64,000 nucleotides of DNA, taken from NCBI GenBank assembly GCA_916048095.2, contig OU696597.1:4268747-4332746 (forward strand). The letters are read 5' to 3'. The position numbers and the translations under genes were made by a program. Shown here piece after piece: positions 53,643 through 64,000 of the stretch (within the stretch, counting starts at the first letter, position 1; every line of letters starts with the position of its first letter). Source of the DNA: Sacculina carcini. Its lineage: Eukaryota > Arthropoda > Thecostraca > Sacculinidae. The notes beneath the pieces were generated by a model. The model made no database searches, was not told the origin of the DNA, and saw nothing but the letters and a program-made list of their open reading frames with translations.

Positions 53643-53883
53643 GACTCAGGGGTTTAGTGGTTAGCACACCCGCCTCACAAGCGGTAAATGTTACCAGATA
53701 TCAGTCATGTGTTGTGCCATGTATTCTGGGGAGGTGACCCTCTCTAATACTTCTTCCGTTCTGCGTGGAGAGGGTCGGTTCTGCGGTGGCAGCGAGCTGC
53801 ACGGGACACACCTGTATGTTTATAAGCTTCCACTTATTCCCGTGTAGCAGCTGTCACTTGAGACCTTTAACATTTAGTGGCAG
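53643..53883 (+). mobile_element. tRNA-derived SINE (unit 2)
   Basis: It is the counterpart of 23240-23480. Confidence 0.55.
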
Positions 53884-54578
53884 CATGCTGTGCTTCTCTC
53901 ACCATGTTGAAGTATTCACTGATTTTTCAAAGTATTCACTGATTTCTGAAAGACCATGCGGTATACTGGACTCAATATAGAAGCGAGTTGAACCAAGAAC
54001 CAATGCGTACGCAATTTCCCTGTGTGTGTGTGTGTATGTGCATGCGTCTGTATGTGTTATTTTCATGGAGTGGAGTAGTTTTAATTGCATTGGCGTAAGT
54101 AGAATTATTTCACCGGGAGGGTGATCGTTGTCAAGAGAGTGTGGTGAGCTCTGCATGAAACAGCGAATGCATTGAGCTATATAAGCAGTGGGTCTCGTTG
54201 AGGCAAACCTGGTGGAAGAGCGTCGTTAGTGATTCCTTGGACGTTGTCATGACGTCAACCTTTTCTTGATCTAGCATAGTGAGTCGTCGAGGTGCTGCAC
54301 CAAGGAGCCGCCGGTGTCACGCACACGTCACTACTGCCCTCCTCAACATCACTCCAATTCGAGCCCAAACGGAAAGTGCAGCATAATGAACAAAATACAA
54401 CAACCGAGAGAAATAGGGTTGTTCTGCGAGTGATGCCTAGTGATGACCGTGACCACGACCACGATCACAACTTTGACGGTGAACATGAATTTCCCCTCCA
54501 AAGCGAATGAAATGCTCCCGCTAGCGTCATTCTCGGCCTGCGGAAACAAACACATACATACATGATACCTATACCAAT

Positions 54579-54675
54579 GCCACCTAGACTACTTCTAGGT
54601 GGCGTTGTATCTAGGTGGCATTGCCTCGGTCAACGCCACCTATATACTAGTCTAGGTAGTCTAGGTGGTATTGCC
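54579..54675. repeat. Hairpin cluster (unit 2)
   Basis: It is the counterpart of 24176-24272. Confidence 0.7.
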
Positions 54676-54809
54676 TCGGTTGCATCAGTGCTCGTACGCG
54701 TGCACGCCGCGGTCATTGAACCTGTCAAGCTGTTCGTCCCAGTGGCGGCTCCAGTAGCCACGGGCGTATCCAGGCTGACGATTGGTGATGTTGCAGCAGA
54801 TGGATGGAT

Positions 54810-55013
54810 TTTCTCTTTTATGATGAGATGAGTGTGTCGAAAATATGCAATCTTCCCTTCCATTCTGGCCTGCTTCAGTTTCGGCATTTGTTCTTGTTTG
54901 CGGGCCACCGAGTGAGCGCACAAGTCTTCATAGATCGAGGTTTTGGTGCCCTTCAATTTTTTTGCATTACGCAGAACAGCCTCGCGCGCAGGGAACTTGT
55001 CCAAGCGTACGAC
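54810..55013 (-). mobile_element. LINE ORF1 fragment, L1/Tx1-type (unit 2)
   Basis: It is the counterpart of 24407-24610. Confidence 0.65.
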
Positions 55014-55232
55014 GATGTTGCGTGTGTGCGTGTGTATGTATGGCTGCTTGGTTTTCTGTGTGTGTATATATGTGTATGTGGGGCTAAGCACGTTCACTTG
55101 GTGGTGGCCACACGCGGGTCATATGTCGGTCATATGTCGATATCTCAATAAGTCATATGTCGGTATCTCAGATCGTGCCGGTCATATGCCGGCCACATGT
55201 CGGTGTGTTTGTTTGCCCTTCCGCCGGTAAAC

Positions 55233-56883
55233 ATACGATGTTAACATACGATGTCTTTTGGTAGCCGCGCAATGCAGCTCCGTCCCAGCGCCCTTATTTA
55301 CAGGAAGTGCTGTTGACACTGTTACGTCATGTGCAGCGTGAGCGCGTGACAAATATGCTTGACGTAACGGTGCAGGCACAACTACCTGGTCATCTCCTCG
55401 CACCACGATGTTGTCGATGATGCACAACTCTCGACGCACGTGAAAAAAGGGACGAATGGCGGGCTCGCAATGTTTGACGGACTGTGGAAATCCCTCCCGC
55501 AGAGCCTTGCGAAACGATGCCAGTTGTTCATCGTCTCTAGACGCACTGTCTAGCTCGGTGCGTGATGACACCTCTGTCGATACACAGCTGCGCGACAATA
55601 TCCGCCTTGCTGATATTCGCCTCATCGTCACCTGACTCTCTTGACGGCAGTCGTGAGAGCGCGTCTGCACCAGGAATGCGGTCTCCAGGCACATACTCAA
55701 TCGTGTAAGAGTATGGCAGCAGTCGCGCTTGCCAACGGGCGATTCTTGCTCCAGCTCTGCCACTGAAGTTCGCCGAGAGGATGGACTGAAGTGCTGAATG
55801 ATCTGTTCTCAGTTTGAACGGACGACCCCATAGAAACATTTTCCATCTTTCGAAAGCGAGAACGGCAGCGAATGCCTCCCGCTCGGTCACGGAATATTTT
55901 ACCTCGCTCGCTGAGAAGCGGCGACTCCAGAACGCAATTATATGTTCCTTGCCCGACGCATCGAGCTGTGAGAGGACTGCTTCCGCGCCCTTCTCACTGG
56001 CATCTGACGTCAGCAGCGTCGTTCGCCGAGAGTCGAAACGCTGCAGTGGCTGAGCGCTTATGATGAGCTGCTTCAGGGTGCGGCACGCCTCTGTGTGCTG
56101 CGTCTCACACGTGAAGGTGACCCCCTTTTTCAGAAGTTCGTAGAGTGGGGCAGCAACGCTAGCGTAGCCGGCCACGAACTGCGAAACCCACGAACATAGA
56201 CCCAAGAAACTCTTCAGCTCCTTGGCGTTTGTCGGGATGGGCGCGTCGCGTACTGCTCTCAAATGATTCTCAGCGGGGCGAATTCCGCCGCTGGACACGA
56301 TGAAGCCACAAAAACGGACTTCTGGTCTGGAAAAGACACAATCATCACGGTTGAGTGTGATGTTGGCGAGGCGAGGTAGACTCATCACCTTAGAGAGCCG
56401 CTCGTCGTGCGCACGTTTGTCTGGTCCGCAAATGACGATGTCGTCCATGTAGTGGACGCACCCGTGGACTCCTCGCAGGACGTTGTCGAGTAGCCTTTGA
56501 AATGCGGCACCCGCGGATGCTAACCCAAATGGTAGCCTCTTGAATTGAAATAAGCCGTCTTGCGTAAGAAATGCGGTGTATTGACGACTCGAAAGCTCCA
56601 GTTCCAGCTGATGGTAGGCTGATCGAAGATCCAGCTGCGAAAAAACCTCTCCATCGAGCTGTGTCTGTAGCTCTTGGATGGTGGGAAGAGGATGCGCATC
56701 CACAACGATCTGTTGATTTACGCCGCGGAGGTCAACGCAGAGTCGAATGGCTCCGGTTTTCTTGCGCCCCACAACTATTGGGCTCACCCACTCGGAATAA
56801 TCGATTGGCTCAATGCTGCCCTCTTGCTGTAGTTTACGAATCTCGGCCGAAACCTCGTCTCGTACCGACAGGGGGAAATGTGG
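55233..56883 (-). mobile_element. Ty3/gypsy pol fossil (unit 2)
   Basis: It is the counterpart of 24830-26480, broken in the same way. Confidence 0.88.
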
Positions 56884-57914
56884 GTTACAAGAGAGGTTTC
56901 ATGTCACCGCCCTGCTTTGGTTCTGATGGGCCTTAAGAGCAGGCCTGGCAGTGACACATACTCTCACCATACCAATCACAATCCAATCACAAGTACAAAT
57001 GGGAATTGACATACACAGGACAATCACGCTTTATCCCCACTCCATCCTCATGACGCTTGGGTACAATTTCATGTACCCAGACGCTCACATCCACTTCAGG
57101 CGATCTTTGGTGTTGAAAGCGTGAAACCAAACGCGCTCTTTGTCTATGCGATGCTTGGCTTTCACAGGGCAATTGGAAAATAGAATATCTTACAGTAGCT
57201 CTAGTTGACATTGTGGTTGTCTGTGATTGAGCAAATGACAGACCACCAGCATTATCAACATCAGCGACTGTCTACTTTACGCATTCATGTTACTATGTGG
57301 CCGTGTGTTTTAATTGAATGTCACAGAAATCACAATGTCAGATCCTCTTTGCTGACACCTCATGATATTACACAAGGAAATGGCCCAGTATGTATTGTTT
57401 AGTGCCGTGTAACTCAAACTCAGATTAAGTACTGATTTGAGTGTTTTACTTTGGTGTTCGTCTATGGGTTTCACTTTGACAAGCGGTTCCCTTATCACCT
57501 CATATTTGCCAATAATTAGAGTGATGTCCTGCAACTTGTGTTTGCTTGACTGCACCAAAATACGTCTGAGATGTTCATATCTGTACCTGGGGTGTAATTC
57601 ATTATAGAGTAATGGTCTTTCATGTGAAATGTTTATGTGAAAAAACTTCTAACTGGCGCGTCGAAAGCTGTCAAAAGCTCCTCATTCTCCAGGTTATGTT
57701 TGGAGAATAATCACAACAATTATAATCATTTTGCGAGTGCATATCACGTTTGATTGTCATGTGCACGACTTCAGTGAACTGACTATACATTCATGTGCGT
57801 GCCATCTATTGTTCATATGTTCAATTTTTTCATGTAACCGTTCACTCGTTCAGTGTGCGTGTCAAACTGTGTCAAATGGTACATGTGTATATTACACACA
57901 TGCGCACATACATC
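56884..57914. other. No gene recognised (as 26481-27511)
   Basis: It is the counterpart in unit 2, AT-rich and without recognised coding sequence. Confidence 0.5.
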
Positions 57915-58093
57915 GCTTCAAACATGCCGAATTGTTCGAGTGTATGTTCGACACACACACACACACACACAGATTGATTCAAGCATGCCGAATTGTTCGA
58001 GTGTATGTTCCACACACACACACACAGATTGCTTCAAACATGCCGAATCGTTCGAGTGTATGTTCCACACGCACACAGATACCGATTGTTTCA
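57915..58093 (+). repeat. Minisatellite (unit 2)
   Basis: It has three units with the same CA-tract lengths as at 27512-27690. Confidence 0.88.
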
Positions 58094-58315
58094 CTTGTGT
58101 CCAGTATTTCAATTGTATTTCAGTTGTTTTGTCGATTGTTTCAGTTGTAAGCGAAGCGAGAGAGAGCGGGGCGGGAGGTAGTTCAAACAAAACTCACCCC
58201 CAAAATAAATTTTACTCCCCTAAACATGACACGCATCAACGACGCCTGCAGCATAGCTAACTGGAATTCCGCGAACGTTTCAAATCCATTTGAAATGTAT
58301 TAAATTATAATTTGA

Positions 58316-58576
58316 CCAATGAAATAGCGTTTAAGAAGCACCGACCAATCAGGGGCGTTGTGACACTTGAAAGTAACGAATTTTTAACTGATAAAGCTAT
58401 ATAAACCCGTGTTAAGTGTGAACGGCAGTTATTCTGGCAGTGCTTCTCTCTGCGTTTGACTCATTCTCTCTCGCTACGCATTTTGTGTTTTGTCTGGCCG
58501 GACTGCCCTCAGTGACATATACACCTGTTTGCGCTCTTGTGGGCACTTGCAACCTTTTGTTCTTGTACTTAATAAA
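58316..58576 (+). promoter_or_regulatory. CCAAT-TATA-AATAAA cluster (unit 2)
   Basis: It is the counterpart of 27913-28173. Confidence 0.45.
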
Positions 58577-58835
58577 TGTACTTAATACAAAATTTCTCTG
58601 AACTGCATGTACGCGATTTTTCCAGAGGATTAGTTCATGGATTAGCAATGACCTTTGTAATGACCCTACCTGTGTCATCAAATTGCTATCTTACATTCGT
58701 AAAGCCTTAAGTCTATTAAAATCCTAATAAATGAAAAATTCATCAATGTAAATAATGTAATATCAGTGGTGAACTTCGTCAATATCTTGTCTATAAGGAA
58801 AATATGTCAGATGATAATGTCAGATGAGGTGGAAA

Positions 58836-59588
58836 TAAAACCATTTGATGAAATCATAGACACAAGTTGACCTCACTTATCACCGCCATCTTCTACTTGG
58901 ACAACCTGAACCCACGTGTATCGCATGTAATGCACGCTTCTCCGTGCAACACATCCAGGTGGAATGTCCATCATTCTCAAAGGCCCTGTCAACTTTGTCT
59001 TGGGTCTGTTCATACCAGTGGCGGCGCCAAGATTCTTCCGATGGGGATTAAGAATAAAGTTATGGGGACTAAGGAAAAGTTGAGGGGGCTTGGCGAAGCA
59101 TGAAGAGCTTGACTTGAGCTACACTTGAACGCTGACTACATAATATTATAATAAGGTACTGGGGCACACTGATTCAGTCCTCGATCTTGAACCAAAATTA
59201 AATGGCTTCATTTACAGTGGTAAAAATTGTAATATCCATTATTATGCTTTTTTGGTGGGGTTAGGGGGGCCTGGCATCTTTTTGGGGTCTCCAGCACCAA
59301 GCTCCCCCTTTGCGCCGCCACTGGCTCAGACTATTGACGAGGTTCTTGGAGAGAAACAATCGGCGCTCATTAATGGCCGTCTTTTTGAGTGTTTACGGCT
59401 TCTGTGTTTCAGAATTACTTAGTGAGGTTTATTCACTGGCATTCACATACATTTCGTTCAACATCACATTCAAATCATCGTTCCAGTCTTCATGTCCATG
59501 ATTTTAAGGTACTTTAGCTTTAAATGGACTGCGGGCGCTGTATGGTCCCAGAGGCCCTGTGCAACCCATGAACACAAATAGTAAACGA
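58836..59588 (+). mobile_element. LINE ORF2 C-terminus and 3' UTR, split by a MITE
   Basis: Left of the MITE the plus strand encodes PEPTCIACNARFSVQHIQVE and CPSFSKAL, the C-terminal Cys/His motif of jockey/I-group LINE ORF2. Right of it the frame encodes AQTIDEVLGEKQSALINGRL and LRLLCFRIT, then TAG at 59420-59422. The 3' UTR ends with tatggtcccagaggcc and aacacaaata near 59588. The left edge is the right boundary of the 30-kb duplication. The upstream ORF2 is absent. Confidence 0.75.
59016..59323. mobile_element. hAT-type MITE, 308 bp
   Basis: The ends are CAGTGGCGGCGC and GCGCCGCCACTG. The flanks gttcatac and gctcagac are an 8-bp target duplication with two substitutions. It has no coding capacity. 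It interrupts the LINE ORF2 end in frame-compatible positions. Confidence 0.87.
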
Positions 59589-60577
59589 AGTTGACCTTAC
59601 CAGACCTTTTAATGAAAAACAATCGATGATTCATATAATTTTGGTAGCGATATAGTTATCATTACTTTATTGCACACAATGTTTTTCACTTCAACAGCTT
59701 TGCTGTGAACACTCTTTCATGTCTATACATGTATATACACATTACATGTCGCATGTCACATATTGCACGTACAGTTACACATATACACATACATATTATG
59801 TTATACACACACGTTATATGTTACACGTATATGTTACACATATACACAGTTACATATTACACATATACACACACGCACCAACTCCAGCTCAAGTTATACA
59901 AGTGTTAAGCTCAGTACAATACGGTAGAGGCAATAAAATATCGTCAAAAACATAAAAAACCAAGGAACCTCAGCAACACACAAGCACACACACATTGCAT
60001 GTTTGATCCACTAAAACTAAGAAGAAATAAAAAGCTGAATAAAATGGCAGCATTGTTCAACAAACACACCGCCATCACACGCAACACAGCTCAACATGCA
60101 ACTGTACTAGGCCACTAGCTGACTGACGCCTCAGCACAGCAGACACTATTACACAGACTCACACACTCACACATTACGTTACGTTAAATACACGACATTA
60201 TTTTGCATTATTAAGTAAATTTAAAGACACACACAAACCATTTCACCGCCCAGATGATTATATGCAGCGAACAAAACATTCCATCACAACACACACGCAC
60301 AAGAGACGAGCACACGCGTATATGTATATAAGGAGAGCAGGCACTGAGAACGTTGAGACTGACACCAGATCACTGTAGCAGTGCAGACAAGCTGTCACTG
60401 CGGCGATGTTGAGAAGCGGTTGGTGCCGAACTTGGTCAGGCTGACCAGCGTGTCACTGTAGAGCAGTCGACGTAGCAGTGGCGGCGGCAGAGGCAGTCCG
60501 TCGCACGTCAACACACATCGCCACACCGTCAAACCACACAAGTTTTCCAGCGTGTGTGTGTGTGGACTGCCTGCGTG

Positions 60578-60578
<1 letters not shown>
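59589..60578. other. No supported gene; microsatellite-rich
   Basis: The stretch holds TACACATATACACA-type repeats at 59740-59880, CA-rich patches near 60130-60310, and a TATA-like gtatataagg at about 60320 on the plus strand. No protein is recognised. Confidence 0.5.

Positions 60579-60654
<76 letters not shown>
60579..60654. repeat. (CA)n microsatellite, ~76 bp
   Basis: This is a nearly pure CA tract with one interruption (cat at about 60622). It lies directly downstream of the DDX55-like exon on the minus strand and would be transcribed as a GT-rich intron start. Confidence 0.95.
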
Positions 60655-60655
<1 letters not shown>

Positions 60656-60658
60656 CTA

Positions 60659-60800
60659 CACGGCTACATCCTTGTGACTGTGGGATGCACGCCGCTTGAA
60701 CTGGTGTCATGTAGGAAAACTTTGAATTATCACGAATGACTTGAGCCATTGGTTCTGATAAATTAACCTCTAACTCGTTCCAATTCTGAGAAAGCATCAT
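60659..60800 (-). CDS. DDX55: DEAD-box helicase first-exon-like fragment (DDX55/Spb4 type)
   Basis: From the ATG at 60800 the minus strand encodes a helicase Q-motif region: WNELEVNLSEPMAQVIRDN, then FSYMTPVQAACIP. Spb4/DDX55 proteins, nucleolar ATP-dependent helicases for 60S ribosome assembly, begin in this way with F.YMTPVQ..TIP. The next residues of the family (.HKDVA.EA) appear in a different frame as SHKDVAV (60659-60679), with a few bases missing in between. This is either decay or a sequence error. A CA tract follows, as expected for an intron. No further exons are in the window. It could be a retained first exon or a pseudogene piece. Confidence 0.6.
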
Positions 60801-60934
60801 TGACGCAAAATAGCACGTGATATTGTTGTTGGGTGTCGAATATTGTTCCTATTGCGTACCATTTGCATCCTATTGCGTTTCGCTCCTTTCTTCTATCTCA
60901 CTCGTCCCACCATTTTCATCCTGTCCACCCTCCT

Positions 60935-61894
60935 ATGCCTACTATCTCTCCAATTGTTATATCCTCCGTGATCGACAACAAGTTCAATGAACTTATTCCG
61001 AAACTGCACTCCTTAATATCACCAGTTTGTACTCATCTCTCATCTGCTGTTCCACCACCTCAACCTCCATCTGGTATCTTCACACCCATGTCCACTGCTG
61101 CTCCACCACCTCCACTTCCATCCGGCAATACCACTACTGTGTCCACTACTGTTTCACCTCCTCGACCCTCATACTCATGCATAATCAAAGCCACCAATTC
61201 TTTATCGACAGATCAGGTCTCCACTGCTCTGCATAAAGTTCCCATCACTAAAGTGATTCCAAAAAAGTCTGCCCTTATCATTAAGTGTGCCAACCAATCC
61301 AACCTCAATGCTGCCAAGGAATCGCTCTCATCCTCCTTTCCTCAAGCATCTATTTCACTGACCTAAGCTCAACCACGTATCCTTCCGAAAATCACTGTAC
61401 CAAACGTTCCTACATCGATGACTTCATCATCCCTCATCAATTCCATCGCTGCCAAAAATCCTTATCTTTCATCCTACATATCATCAAATGAGCTCAAATT
61501 CCTATTCTTCACTCACTCCAAGTTTAAATCCAACTGTGCCATTTTTTCACTTACTCCTGAATGCCGTCAAGCCATCTCTCAACATGGTGACAGAATGTTT
61601 GTTGACTTGATGCGACTCCCTGTTTACACCCGATATTGGATATACCACTGTTCCAAATGTTTAGGTCTTGGTCATTCTCCCTCATCTTGCAAATCACCAC
61701 TTTCATCTCCTAGATGCGGCTATTGTGCAGGTGAGCACCAATCGTCATCCTGCCCAAGTAAGTCCTCACCATGCTGCTTTCGCTGTTCCCAATCAAAACT
61801 TCCTGACAAACATGCGGCCTTTTCCTCCACCTGCCCATTCTTCATTAAGGCCAGGAACTCTCTAATTACACGTACTTTCCCATCAAAAAACTAA
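60935..61894 (+). CDS. LINE ORF1, CCHC zinc-knuckle RNA-binding protein, one internal stop
   Basis: The first ATG in frame is at 60935. In order there are a proline-rich N-terminal part (PPPQPPSG, PPPPLPSG), an RRM-like region, GDRMFVDLMRLPVYTRYW, and knuckles CSKCLGLGHSPSSC, CGYCAGEHQSSSC and CFRCS. The frame is the same throughout but is interrupted by TAA at 61364-61366, so the protein cannot be made whole. ORF1 proteins of this type coat LINE RNA. Confidence 0.78.
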
Positions 61895-63347
61895 ATTCGA
61901 TTGAACTATCCTCCTATCATTTCACTGAATCATCACTTGTTTCCCCTAATTCTTCATGTATTCATCGCAACGATCCTACTCCTGAATCCTCTCACCGAAA
62001 ACGTTGCTCCCTCTCCAAATTCACGCCTTCTCATTTCCTTCCATGCTCTACTCTTAATTCTCCTATCATCTTACATTCCACCACTCTGCCTTCTCAGTTT
62101 TCGGACACTTCCTCAAACATTTCCGATTCGTCTTCTCCTCATCCATCCATTTCTAACAACTTCTCTCCTTCCCTGGCGTTATTGAATATACGTTCTGCCC
62201 GTAATAAATCATCCTATATATCTGAACTTCTCGCTTCACACAACCTTGATATCCTCTGTCTCACAGAAACCTGGCTTCAAGAATCTGACTCATCCATTTT
62301 CTCCGCATCTCTTCCTTCTCATTACTCTTACCTTAACGCCCCTCGTCCTTCGTCCCTAGAACGTTCCTCAGGTGGCGGTCCTGGCATCATTTTTCGATCC
62401 AAGTTCTCTGTAGTGCGCTGCTCGCTCTTGACTACTCCGCCTAGTTCCTTTGAAGTTCTCTCACTCATTGTCAAAGGCTGTTCTTATTCTCGTGTTTGTC
62501 TTAATATTATCTATCGTCATGGTCACCTTGGTTCCACTCCTAAATTCCTATTAGAATTTCCTGTCCTGATTGAAGCCATTATATCTCGCTTCTCACATTC
62601 CTTCTTGATCCTTGATGATTTAAATTTTTGGCCCGACTCTCCTTCAAATAAACCTTATACTAAGGATTTCCTATCTATCCTAGAAACTCACTCATTAGAT
62701 ATGACTCCTCATGTTTCTACACACACTGCTGGACATACTCTTGACTTAATTATCACCCCTTCCATATCACATCACTCAGAACCATCCCTTCCTGCTGTCA
62801 CTGTTTTCCCCCTGATTCCAATTTCACTGACCACAGCCTTCTTCTCACGTCCTTCCCACTTCATCCTGTCCCCTCTAAAACCAAAACTTTCTCTTATCGT
62901 GACTACAAATCATACAGTCCTGAAACCGTTTCTGCTTTCATCTACCATCACTTATCTCCATTTATGTATTTGAATCTTCACCATTCTCAACTTGATTCCT
63001 TCTTCACTTCTCAACTCACCTCGATCGCTGATCATCTCTTTCCTCTTCGCACTTTCCGAGGTGATAAACGACCTCCTCCGCCACCTTGGTCCACTCCTCA
63101 TCTAGTATCTCTGAAGTGTTCCCAGCGTCGACTAGAACGACGATGGCGACGCACCAAATCTCCAAACGACTGGAAATCCTTCGCTTTTTCTCGTGCCGAC
63201 TATGTCCGTACTGTTCTCGATGCTAAAAAATCATACTACCTTAATCACATTCCTTCCCTCGTATCCTCTCCAAAACCGCTCTGGTCAACGCTGAATTCCC
63301 TTCTAGGTCGCAAACCAACTGCTCCTGAGACGTGCCGAATGAGATGC
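60935..63347 (+). mobile_element. LINE (CR1/L2-like), copy 1
   Basis: A non-LTR element in plus orientation has ORF1 with zinc knuckles, then ORF2 with an endonuclease and the linker toward the reverse transcriptase. It breaks off before the RT core, where a second copy starts. A 25-bp direct repeat (gctcctgagacgtgccgaatg plus four bases) marks the junction at 63321-63366. Confidence 0.85.
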
Positions 63348-63353
63348 TCCTGA
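62137..63353 (+). CDS. LINE ORF2, endonuclease and linker, frameshifted
   Basis: The endonuclease begins LNIRSARNKSSYISELL, followed by DILCLTETWLQE (catalytic Glu). The expected GDFN reads DDLNF, so this site is altered. After a C-rich run near 62808 the coding continues in another frame with DSNFTDHSLLL (the SDH-type motif), then LERRWRRTKSPNDW and AKKSYYLNHI, the usual linker before RT. RT itself is absent. Upstream the same frame is open back to about 61895, with no ATG. Confidence 0.75.
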
Positions 63354-64000
63354 GACGTGCCGAATGCCGTCAAGCCATCTCTCAACATGGTGACAGAATG
63401 TTTGTTGACTTGATGCGACTCCCTGTTTACACCCGATATTGGATATACCACTGTTCCAAATGTTTAGGTCTTGGTCATTCTCCCTCATCTTGCAAATCAC
63501 CACTTTCATCTCCTAGATGCGGCTATTGTGCAGGTGAGCACCAATCGTCATCCTGCCCAAGTAAGTCCTCACCATGCTGCTTTCGCTGTTCCCAATCAAA
63601 ACTTCCTGACAAACATGCGGCCTTTTCCTCCACCTGCCCATTCTTCATTAAGGCCAGGAACTCTCTAATTACACGTACTTTCCCATCAAAAAACTAAATT
63701 CGATTGAACTATCCTCCTATCATTTCACTGAATCATCACTTGTTTCCCCTAATTCTTCATGTATTCATCGCAACGATCCTACTCCTGAATCCTCTCACCG
63801 AAAACGTTGCTCCCTCTCCAAATTCACGCCTTCTCATTTCCTTCCATGCTCTACTCTTAATTCTCCTATCATCTTACATTCCACCACTCTGCCTTCTCAG
63901 TTTTCGGACACTTCCTCAAACATTTCCGATTCGTCTTCTCCTCATCCATCCATTTCTAACAACTTCTCTCCTTCCCTGGCGTTATTGAATATACGTTCTG
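63348..64000 (+). mobile_element. LINE (CR1/L2-like), copy 2, cut by window end
   Basis: From 63362 on the sequence equals 61559-62197 at a shift of 1803, apparently without differences. It starts inside ORF1 (ATGCCGTCAAGCC) and reaches the endonuclease start at the window edge. The identity points to a local tandem duplication or an assembly repeat, not to an independent insertion. Confidence 0.85.

Larger units (their letters stand above)
28433..58835. repeat. 30.4-kb tandem unit, copy 2 (complete)
   Basis: It starts with a LINE RT scrap at 28433 and ends at 58835 with the motif that ends copy 1 at 28432. Differences from copy 1 that I saw: two bases in the CA tract near 6870, and single bases at 40278, 41851, 42883, 43784 and 43791. 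Confidence 0.92.

Noticed and set aside
60419-60434. tggtgccgaacttgg resembling a primer-binding site, with a TATA-like box near 60320
   Set aside because: No LTR ending in CA precedes it, and no gag or pol follows on the plus strand.

Overview
This is arthropod-like nuclear DNA, most plausibly from a crustacean, built almost entirely of transposable elements and recent duplications. The pointers are interstitial TTAGG-type telomere repeats, very dense (CA)n and (TA)n tracts, eukaryotic gene fragments with splice-acceptor-like edges, and an arthropod mix of LINE, BEL/Pao, Ty3/gypsy, piggyBac and hAT elements. There is no sign of bacterial operons, rRNA or CRISPR. The species call is inference.

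The dominant structure is a head-to-tail duplication of a unit of about 30.4 kb. Copy 1 covers 1-28432 and its first ~2 kb lie outside the window. Copy 2 covers 28433-58835. Corresponding positions are offset by 30405 up to a CA tract near 6870 and by 30403 after it. I saw only a handful of base differences between the copies. Smaller duplications are nested inside the unit: a 4.3-kb module A (6798-11113, 29010-33325, 37203-41516 and a partial copy at 1-2920), and a 2.4-kb module B that overlaps the end of A (9825-12222 and 12390-14828, with counterparts at +30403).

Layout of one unit, in copy-1 coordinates. Module A carries GC-rich unrecognised minus-strand ORFs, a LINE endonuclease scrap, an ORF with one predicted membrane segment, and a BEL/Pao scrap. 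Then come a LINE 3' tail, TTAGG repeats and a decayed LINE ORF1 (3934-5351). Module A follows again, then the two B modules with fold-back elements and a BEL/Pao piece between them. Next are two head-to-tail copies of a reverse transcriptase-RNase H element with A-rich tails (14937-18060), and one exon of a coiled-coil protein (18077-18543). A piggyBac element (19287-21680) has cut into a sugar-transporter exon and lies between two copies of the same junction. After it come a hAT MITE, a tRNA-derived SINE, an L1-type ORF1 scrap, a Ty3/gypsy pol fossil (24830-26480), a minisatellite, and a TATA/CCAAT/AATAAA cluster that may be a solo LTR.

The unduplicated right end (58836-64000) holds the C-terminus and 3' end of a LINE split by a hAT MITE, a first-exon-like piece of a DDX55/Spb4-type DEAD-box helicase beside a long CA tract, and a CR1/L2-type LINE that starts over again at about 63348.

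Host genes are represented only by fragments: the sugar transporter, the coiled-coil exon and the DDX55-like exon. The genes do not form a pathway; the window records transposition, segmental duplication and probable gene conversion. The most unusual items are the near-perfect 30.4-kb tandem copy with shuffled paralogue variants, the RT-RNase H element whose RNase H resembles hepadnavirus/DIRS types, the piggyBac/transporter rearrangement, and the GC-rich ORF set of unknown origin.
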